The notes under the pieces: generated by a model
What the model saw: the letters and a program-made list of their open reading frames with translations, nothing else
Told to the model about the DNA's origin: nothing
Databases searched by the model: none
Made by a program: the position numbers and the translations under genes
Shown: positions 33,825-43,200 of the stretch, piece after piece
How positions within the stretch are numbered: the first letter of the stretch is position 1
Layout: the number at the start of each line of letters is the position of its first letter
Assembly (NCBI GenBank): GCA_964542915.1
Contig: CAZIVP010000002.1
Span: forward strand, 248,001-312,000
Reading direction: 5' to 3'
Length of the DNA: 64,000 bases
DNA from: CAZIVP01 sp964542915
Lineage (GTDB): Bacteria > Calditrichota > Calditrichia > Calditrichales > Calditrichaceae

Positions 33825-36800
33825 ATGAAAGACATTCAGAAAAAGATAGCATCCCTGCCGCCTGAAAAACGGGAATTGTTCGAGCTGATGCTGCAGGAAC
33901 AGGGCGTTGACCTGTCCGAAATCATGATCACGCCTGCGCCGCGGGATCAAAAAACGTATCCGCTCTCCTTCTCTCAGCAACGCCTGTGGTTCTTGCACCG
34001 CATGGATCCCGATTCGCCGCTTTATAACATCACGTCCGTGATCCGTATGCGCGGCGAATTGCAAATCAAAACGCTCGAACACTGTTTCAATCTATTGATG
34101 CAACGACATGAAGTACTGCGCACGGCGTTTCGCGAAGAGGACGGTCATGGACGTCAGGAAATTTTACCGGAGTTGAAGTTGGAAATACCCGTCGTGGATT
34201 TAACCAACACGGAAACGTCCCGAATCGATACCGTACTGAATGAATACGCCGTTTATGAATCGCTGCAACCGTTCGATTTGAGCCAGACTCCGCTTATTAG
34301 GGTCAAACTGCTCAGGTTCGGCGAAAAGCATCATGTGTTGATTCTGGTGATGCACCATATTGTTTCGGATAACTGGTCCACCGGTTTGATCGTCCACGAA
34401 ATACTGGAAATGTACAAGGCGTATGCTCAGAACAAAGAGCCGCAACTGCCGGAGCTTCCGGTGCAATACGCCGATTTTGCCGTCTGGCAGCGCAAATGGC
34501 TGAAAGGCAAAACCCTGGAGAAACAACTGCAATACTGGCGGGATCGATTGCAGGATACGCCGCCGGTGCTCGAAATGCCGCTGGACCGGCCGCGTCCGGC
34601 GTACCAGACCTATAACGGCGCGTACTTAACATTCCATTTCACGGCGGATACGCAAAAAGCGTTACACCAGTTGAGTCGTAAAGCGGATACAACCTTGTTT
34701 ATGACGCTGCTTGCGGCCTTCGAAGCGCTGCTTCACCGTTATTCAGGACAAAATGACATTCTCACCGGCACGCCCATTGCCAATCGAAACCGGTCGGAAA
34801 CGGAACACCTGATCGGCTTCTTTGTCAATACCCTGGTTTTAAGAGCCGACTTTTCCGACAATCCGACATTTAACCAATTGCTGAAACGAGTGAAAGACGA
34901 CACCCTCGGCGCTTACCAGCATCAGGATATTCCGTTTGAAACCCTGGTTGAAAAGCTGCAACCGGAACGCGATATGAGCCATTCACCGTTTTTCCAGGCT
35001 ATGTTCGTGCTGAATAATGCGCCGGTCGAACAACTGCAATTGCCGGATCTGACGCTGGAACTGATCGAAGTCGAAAATAAAACCGCAAAATTCGATCTGA
35101 TTCTGAACGCACTTGAGGACGACACCGGTATCCATTTTAAGCTGGAGTATAACACCGATCTGTTCAACGCCGACACCATGGAACGTTTTGCCGAACACTA
35201 CCGCAACATCGTTAACGCCGTGTTAAGCGATCCGGATCAGGCCGTTTCCGATCCCGAGATTATGAGCGACGCCGAAAAAAACCGGATATTCGACGAATTC
35301 AGCCAACCCGATCAACAATTTACGGCAAATACAAATTTGATCGATCTGTTCAGGAAACAAGTGCAAAAAAATCCGGATAAAGAGGCCCTGCGCGCCGGAG
35401 AGACTTCCCTAACCTATAGCGAACTGGAGCGTCGTTCCAATCAATTGGCGCATTATCTGTTAACAAACGGTTTGCAGAAAGAGTCTATCGTCGGCGTTTA
35501 TGGCGATCGATCCGTTGATACGATTACAGCATTATTGGCGGTTTTAAAAGCCGGAGCCGTTTATTTGCCGCTCGATCCCGACTACCCCGGCGACCGGATT
35601 GCTTACATGCTCGAGGATTCGGGCGCGATGATGGTGTTAACGCTGGCCTCGCTGAGCAACGAGCTGCCCGGCAGCGGCGCTAAAACTATTGTGATCGATG
35701 AAGCGTACGATCCTTTGGACAAAGAAGATACATCTGCCTCCCCGATTCAGCTGGAACCGGATGCGGCAGCTTATATTATTTACACTTCCGGCTCAACGGG
35801 CCAACCTAAAGGCGTGGTTGTAGAACACGGCGCCATCGCCGACCACTGCCTGGATATGGCCGACCATTTCGCATTAACGGAAGACGATCGCGTCCTGCAG
35901 TTCGCAGCCCTGAATTTTGACGCTTCTCTGGAACAGATTTTCCCAACGTTGATAAGCGGCGCAACGCTGGTAATGCGGGAGAATGAAATCTGGCCTACGG
36001 ACGCCTTTCACAAAAAGGTGCAGGAGCACCAGTTATCGGTCATCAATTTGCCGACCGCTTACTGGGCGGCCCTCGCCGACGAATGGCATCGCGATTCTGC
36101 GATGACGCCCGGTGCACTCTTACGCCTCGTTATTGTGGGCGGCGATGTGTTGGAAGCGGACGCATTGCAAAAGTGGCAATCGACCGCCATGAATAAGGTG
36201 CGCCTGTTAAACGCCTACGGCCCCACCGAAACGATTATTACGGCGTCCACCTTTGAAATTCCGCCTGATTTTATGAGCCAAAGCCGCTACAGTCGGATTC
36301 CCATCGGCCGGCCGCGCGCCAATCGTACATTTTATGTTTTGGATCGCCGGGGCAAGCCCGTTCCGACCGGAGTGCCGGGAGAACTCCATATCGGCGGTAC
36401 AGCACTGGCGCAGGGCTACCTTAATCGAAAAACCTTAACGGAAGAACGCTTTATTGCCGATCCCATTGCCGGTAAGGGCCGCATGTATCGCAGCGGCGAT
36501 CGCGTGCGTTTTCTGCCGGACGGTCAGCTGGAATTTTTGGGCAGAGTGGACGCTCAGGTTAAAATTCGCGGTTTTCGGATTGAGCCCGGCGAAATCGAAT
36601 CGCTGCTCCGTAGCCACGAACAAATAAATAACGCTGTTGTGGTGGTGCACAAGGACGCCAACGAAGACAAGCGCCTGGCCGCTTATTTTGTACCCGAAGA
36701 CGGCGCTTCGTTCGACGTAACCGCGCTGCGCCAGTATCTGCAGAAACAATTGCCGGAGTACATGATACCGTCACACTTTGTGGAGCTGGAATCCATACCG

Positions 36801-37208
36801 CTGGATCCCAGCGGAAAAATCAATCGCAGGGCCCTTCCCGATCCCGTTTCCGCCGGCATCACCAGCGAACGGCCGTTTGTTGAGCCGCGTACGGATACGG
36901 AGCGATACCTGGCGGAAATCGTCAAAAATCTGTTAAATCTCGAAAAAGTCGGCGTACACGATAATTTCTTTGAAATCGGTGGCCATTCCATGATGGCCAC
37001 ACAAGTGGTAAGCCGAATCCGGGAAACGTTCGATGTGGAAGTTTCGCTGCGGGCGCTGTTCGAAAATCCCACGGTGAAAGGCATCGCAGAAGCGATCCTC
37101 GAAGCGCAGACTAAAGATCAGGATGAAGAGTCCCTTACAAAGATGTTGGATGATATCGAACAATTATCCGGCGATGAGCTGGATCAATATTTAAAAAATG
37201 ATGACTAA
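33825..37208 (+). CDS. NRPS module C-A-PCP (synthase gene C)
   Basis: 1127-aa one-module NRPS. A short N-terminal helix with the LPPEKRELFE motif (docking) precedes C (about 45-475, HHIVSDNWS at 177). Then come A (about 490-985, YTSGSTG near 653) and PCP (Ser1055 in GGHSM). The acidic tail reads LSGDELDQYLKNDD. The C domain would condense the beta-hydroxyacyl chain from gene B with the next amino acid. Hand-read A code: D-A-E-N-I-G-A-I-T. I cannot assign it with confidence. Glu at position 239 and the LPTAYW motif group it with the second A domain of gene F. The 35-base gap after gene B has only a distant AAAGG, so translation may be weak or coupled. Confidence 0.94.
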   Translation: MKDIQKKIASLPPEKRELFELMLQEQGVDLSEIMITPAPRDQKTYPLSFSQQRLWFLHRMDPDSPLYNITSVIRMRGELQIKTLEHCFNLLMQRHEVLRTAFREEDGHGRQEILPELKLEIPVVDLTNTETSRIDTVLNEYAVYESLQPFDLSQTPLIRVKLLRFGEKHHVLILVMHHIVSDNWSTGLIVHEILEMYKAYAQNKEPQLPELPVQYADFAVWQRKWLKGKTLEKQLQYWRDRLQDTPPVLEMPLDRPRPAYQTYNGAYLTFHFTADTQKALHQLSRKADTTLFMTLLAAFEALLHRYSGQNDILTGTPIANRNRSETEHLIGFFVNTLVLRADFSDNPTFNQLLKRVKDDTLGAYQHQDIPFETLVEKLQPERDMSHSPFFQAMFVLNNAPVEQLQLPDLTLELIEVENKTAKFDLILNALEDDTGIHFKLEYNTDLFNADTMERFAEHYRNIVNAVLSDPDQAVSDPEIMSDAEKNRIFDEFSQPDQQFTANTNLIDLFRKQVQKNPDKEALRAGETSLTYSELERRSNQLAHYLLTNGLQKESIVGVYGDRSVDTITALLAVLKAGAVYLPLDPDYPGDRIAYMLEDSGAMMVLTLASLSNELPGSGAKTIVIDEAYDPLDKEDTSASPIQLEPDAAAYIIYTSGSTGQPKGVVVEHGAIADHCLDMADHFALTEDDRVLQFAALNFDASLEQIFPTLISGATLVMRENEIWPTDAFHKKVQEHQLSVINLPTAYWAALADEWHRDSAMTPGALLRLVIVGGDVLEADALQKWQSTAMNKVRLLNAYGPTETIITASTFEIPPDFMSQSRYSRIPIGRPRANRTFYVLDRRGKPVPTGVPGELHIGGTALAQGYLNRKTLTEERFIADPIAGKGRMYRSGDRVRFLPDGQLEFLGRVDAQVKIRGFRIEPGEIESLLRSHEQINNAVVVVHKDANEDKRLAAYFVPEDGASFDVTALRQYLQKQLPEYMIPSHFVELESIPLDPSGKINRRALPDPVSAGITSERPFVEPRTDTERYLAEIVKNLLNLEKVGVHDNFFEIGGHSMMATQVVSRIRETFDVEVSLRALFENPTVKGIAEAILEAQTKDQDEESLTKMLDDIEQLSGDELDQYLKNDD

Positions 37209-37247
37209 CGGAATAGAAGATAAACAAACCATTCATTGGATGCCGCA

Positions 37248-40200
37248 ATGACAGATCTTTCTGAACGTTTAAAAAATTTAACGCCCGAGCAGCGGGAATT
37301 ACTGTTAAAAAAGCTCAAATCACAGAAGGGCGAACGGAAAGAGGACGACCGCATACGACCGCGGGAAGACCGTTCCTGGTATCCCATGTCGGATTCCCAG
37401 AAACGACTGTGGTTCCTAAACCAGATGAATCCGGACAGCGCCTTTTACAACATACCGACGGCTATCCGGATTAAAGGGCTGCTCAACGAAGAACGGTTAA
37501 AGAAGAGTCTGCTGAAGGTGCTTCAACGGCATGAAGTACTGAGAGCCTCTTTTCCCACCGATCCCGGCGGCGAACCGAAGCAAACCATTACCGCGATGGA
37601 ATCGCTCGACATTGATAAAACGGATTTATCCTATTTATCAGAAGATGAACGCGAAACGGAAGCCCGCAACATCATCAAACAACATGCCGGTAAAGTGTTC
37701 CACCTGCACCAATTTCCTTTATTCGATTTTCACTTAATCAAACTTAATGAGCAAACTCACCTGCTAAGTATAAACATGCACCATATCATTATTGACGGCT
37801 GGTCTTTAGGTGTGTTCATCAATGAGCTCTCGATGATTTATAAGGCGCTCCGTAATAAGGAAGACGGAAAAATTGACGAACCGCATTTACAATTTATCGA
37901 TTATGTATCGTGGCAAAATAAAAGGAGCTCCGAAAATCAATTGCAGGAGCAACTGCAGTTTTGGCAGGAATATCTGGAGGGCATGCCGCAATTTCTGGAG
38001 CTGATTCCCGATAAAACGCGGCCTGCGGTTCAGACATATAACGGCCGCCATCATAATTTTATTATACCGACTGAACTTACCAAGCAATTACGCGGCCTGG
38101 CCCGCGAACAAAAAGTTTCCCTTTATGTGGTTTTCATGGCTGCTTTTCAACTCTTTTTACACAAAATGAGCGGCCAGGAAGATTTTGGCGTTGGCGCCCC
38201 CATCGCCAATCGCAATCGGGCCGAGCTGGAAAGTATTATCGGTTATTTTGTCAATACGATCGTATTGCGGGCCGATCTTTCGAACGATCCTTCCTTTACG
38301 GATCTTGTACGTAAAGTGCAAAATGATGTGGCAGCAGCTTCCGATCATCAAGACCTCCCCTTTGAGCGCATCGTGGAAAAAATGGCGCCGGAGCACGATA
38401 TCAGTCATTCCCCGCTTTTCCAGGTTATGTTTGATCTGCAGAAGGCCCCTTTCCAAAAACTCGACCTCGGCGATGTGGAAATCCTTATCGAGGATGTGGA
38501 GATTGAAGTCGCCAAGTTCGATTTGATGATGCTGATGATGGACTATGATGATCACATTAAGACGACTTTGGAATTCAATACAGACTTATTCTTCGACGAA
38601 ACCATTGAACGATTTGCGAAATACTTTACAACCCTGCTGCAAAATCTGGCAAAGAAACCGCAAAAAAGGTGTTCTGAAATTTCCCTTCTGCAAGAAGCGG
38701 AGAGAAAACAATACATCCATCTGTGGAATCAAACCAAAAAACCATATCCCAAAGACAAAGCGGTTAATCAAATTTTTGAAGAGATCGTTCAGCAATACGG
38801 CGATGAAACGGCCCTGGAGTTCGGCGATGCCGCTTATGATTTCAGTACGCTCAACAAAAAAGCCAATCAATATGCCCGTTTTCTCATCGAAAAGGGTGTA
38901 CAACCGGACGACACGGTTGCCCTGTTTATGGAACGCATTCCTGAAATGTTTATCGCGATACTTGGCATTCTGAAAGCAGGCGCCGTATATGTACCATTGG
39001 ATACGGCTTATCCCTTCGAGCGGGTGCAATTTATGCTGGAAGACAGCGGCAGTAAACTTCTGATTTCACAGAGGGAAATATTAAGCGCCATGGCATCTTT
39101 GAAGATTGAATCATTTACAATTGAAATGATTGCAGAAGAAAGCGAATCCATGGACGACGCCAATCTTCCGGTGCAAAACAACGGGCAGAGCCGCGCCTAT
39201 ATTATCTACACATCGGGCTCCACCGGAACACCGAAAGGCGTGGTTGTGCCGCATCAGGCCATCAGCCGACTGGTAATTAATACGAACTTCATTAAATTTG
39301 AAAAAGGTATCCGCATTGCTCAAGTATCCAATGCTACCTTTGACGCTGCCACTCTCGAAATTTGGGGGGCCTTTTTAACGGGCGCAACATTGATCGGTTT
39401 TGAAAAAGATGCCCTGCTTAATATGCATTCTTTTGTAAAGTCTTTGAATGAGAAAAAAATAAGCGCGATTTTTTTAACGTCTGCAATATTTAACCAAATC
39501 GCATCAGAAATTCCGCATACCTTAGGTAATATTAAGTATTTGATGACAGGCGGCGACAAAGCCGACCCCACCTCATTTAGAAAGGTTCTGCAAAACAGCA
39601 AGCCCGCTTACCTTATCAATGGCTATGGACCAACTGAAAATACTACATTTTCAACAACCTATGAAGCAAAAACAATCTCGGCGGATGCCACCAATATTCC
39701 CATTGGAAAACCGATTGCCAATTCCTATCATTATATTTTGGATAAGAAGTTTCAACCAGTGCCTATTGGCGTACCGGGCGAGCTTTTTCTTGGCGGAGAC
39801 GGTTTGGCGCTTGGTTATCACAATCGGCCCGAATTGAATGAGGAACGTTTTATTACCGATCCATTTGCAGAAGATGAGGACAAAAAACTTTACCGTTCAG
39901 GCGACTTAGTGCGCTACTTACCCTCCGGCGATGTTGAATTTCTGGGACGTATCGACCACCAAGTTAAAATCAGAGGTTTCCGGGTGGAGCTCGGCGAAAT
40001 CGAAACCTATCTCAAGGAACATTCCAGAGTAAAAGATTGTGTGGTTGTCGCCCGGGAAGACCTGCCGGGCGCCAAACAACTGGTAGCTTACTATGTACCG
40101 GACGAATCCTTACCGAATAATGGCAGTCTTAAACAATTTCTGGCAAGCAAATTACCGGATTACATGATTCCTGCGGCCTTTGTGAAACTTGATAGCATTC

Positions 40201-43200
40201 CGATGACGCCAAACGGCAAAGTGGATCGGCGCGCTTTACCGAAACCCGTCATCGAACGCTCCACAGCAAAGGAATATGTGGCGCCGCGTAACAAGCTGGA
40301 ATCCTATCTCGTCGAAATTTGGAAAGGAATTCTGAAGCTGGATCGCGTGGGCATTCATGATAACTTTTTTGAATTGGGAGGGAATTCCTTACAGGCGGCT
40401 ATTTTTAACAACCGACTGCAAAAGGACTTTAATACGGAAACACACGTGGCCGGCATTTTTAAGGCGCCTACCGTTGCAGAATTTGCTTCCTACGTGGTGG
40501 AATATTACCCCGATATCGTAAGGGAACGCTTCGGACAAGAACTTGCACACCGTCTTAGGGTTAACATTGACGCCGCACTTGACAGAAACATCAAAAAAAT
40601 TTCGGAAGACGATGTCAAAGAATTACGAAAAAAGATACGACCATTGCCCCCCTATTCCAGAGACGAACAAAAGAATCCGCGAGCGGTGTTTGTCCTTTCG
40701 CCGCCGCGCTCGGGCTCGACCTTATTACGGGTTATGCTTGCCGGCAACAAAGAGCTTTTTTCGCCGCCCGAACTGGATCTATTATCGTTCAATACGTTGG
40801 AAGAACGTTATAACGAATTTACCCGCCACAATTTAAACATCTGGCTGGAATCGACCATTCGCTCTCTGATGGAAATTTTCGGTCTCGATTTTGATACGGC
40901 CAGCGAATTGATGCGGGAAAAAGAGAAATCGGGCATGAGCACCAAAGCGTTCTACCGCTTTATGCAGGAAAATATCGGCGATCGCATGTTAGTAGATAAA
41001 ACGCCTTCATATCCTTTTGATATCCATATTCTGGAACGGGCTGAAGAAGATTTTGACCAACCGTTTTATATCCATCTGACCCGACACCCCTATGCCATGA
41101 TCTATTCCTTTATGGAAGCCAAACTGGATCAGACCTTTTTCCGGCATGAACATCCCTATAATCGCAGGGAGCTGGCCGAACTGATATGGTACATTAGTCA
41201 TCAAAATATTCTGGACTTCAAAGCCTCTATCCCGAAGGAACGTTACTACCGGATGCGATTTGAAGATCTGGTACAAGAGCCCGAACAACATCTGCAAACA
41301 ATTTGTGGTTTTTTAGGCATTACATTTGATGAAGAAATGCTTAAACCTTACCACGGGAAGAAAATGACCGACGCCGCCCGCAAGAATTCGCAAATGGTCG
41401 GCGATTTTAAATTTTATTTGCACCGTAACATCAATACAAAGGTCATCGATCGATGGAGGGAACACCATAAAGAGGATTTCCTGAGTGATATCAGTTGGGA
41501 ATTGGCATCGCAATTGGGCTATGAAACGGAAAAAAATCTTTCGTCAAGGCAAACCGACCGTCTCTCACGTATTCCGAAAATTTCGCGGTCACAGCCTTTA
41601 CCTCTCTCCTATGCCCAACAACGACTCTGGTTTCTGGAGCACCTGGAGCCCGGAAACCCGCAATATAATATTCCGGTCGCCATTCACATGAAGGGTAAGC
41701 TCGAACGGGAACCCTTCAGCGAGTCGCTGATACGTATCTTTTCCAGACACGAAGCGTTACGCACCACTTTTTACCGAGAAGGTGGTCAACCTCTCCAAAG
41801 AATTCACTCCGACGTTATGTGTGAAACCAACGTGGAATACCTCTATGGCGTCTCACTTGACGATCCCAAGATCAAGAAGAAGATCATCGAAGAGTCCAAA
41901 AAACCGTTTGATATCGAAAACGGGCCGCTGGTACGATTCCGTTATCTCGTTTTAGCGGAGGATGAATTAGTTCTTATTATGGTCGTCCATCACATCATTG
42001 CCGATGGCTGGTCGCTTGGCGTATTTTTTAAGGAATTTGCCATGCTCTATGATCATTATCTTAACAACACAACGATCAATCTTCCTCAATTACCGATCCA
42101 ATATGCAGATTATGCCGCATGGCAGCGTTCCTGGCTTAATGATCGTATAGTTCAAAGGCAGTTAAGTTATTGGAACGAACAATTGGCCGGCATTCCCTCA
42201 ATGATTCAATTGCCAACGGACCATCCGCGACTGCCCGTTAAAACCACTAACGGGAGGCGCTTACATTTTCGCATCAATGAAAACCTTTCCCGGAAAATAA
42301 AGCAGTTCACAAAAACGAACAATACCACACTGTTCAATGTATTGCTAAGCGCCTTTCAGCTGTTATTGCACCGCTATTCGGGGCAGGATGATATCCTCAC
42401 CGGCACGCCCAACGCTTATCGAAATCGTTCCGAAATTGAAAACCTGATCGGTTTTTTCGTAAACACGCTTGTCATCCGGACTCAATTCAAAGCAGATATT
42501 AACTTTAAAGACTTGTTGCAACAGGTCCGTAACACTACCATGGAAGCATTTGACAACCAGGATATCCCGTTTGAAAAGCTGGTGGATGAATTGGAACCGG
42601 AACGCGACATGAGCCACACGCCCATTTTCCAGGTCATGTTCTCAATGCAGCCGACCGAACTGAGAAATATTCATCTCCAAGATCTGAGCATCCAGCCGCT
42701 GACGGCGGATACAGAAACCGCTAAATTTGATATGACGCTCGGTTTACTGGAGAAAAACGCACACATAGTAGGTGAATGGGAATACAACACCGATCTGTTT
42801 GAAGAACCGACCATACGTCGATTCATTGATCACTACAGACATTTACTTTCTATTCTCGTAGACAAGCCAAATGAACCGATCAATAAAGTTCGGTTCCTGA
42901 AGCAGGAAGAAGAGTATGAGGTCCTGAAAAAGTGGAACGATAAACGGATTGAATTTGAGTCCGAAGCGACTTTAGCCGAAATATTCGAACGGCAAACGCA
43001 AATAACTCCAAATCAAATTGCGATTATTGATGATACAAACCAGTTGACGTTTGAACAATTTAATCAACGCGCCAATCAACTCGCTCATATTCTGCGTGAA
43101 AAGGGTATAGGCCCGGAAACCATCGTTGGGGTTATAGCCAATCGTAAAATCGATTCGATCGTTGCCGTAATGGCAATCTTAAAAGCGGGCGGCGCTTACA

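Noticed and set aside
37236..37247. TTG start for synthase gene D
   Set aside because: It only adds four residues, and the ATG at 37248 gives the family-like MTDLSERLKNL start.
40665..41530. CurM/Ols-type sulfotransferase for terminal alkene formation
   Set aside because: That chemistry needs an adjacent thioesterase and a beta-hydroxy acid at chain release; here the domain is internal and followed by a C domain.
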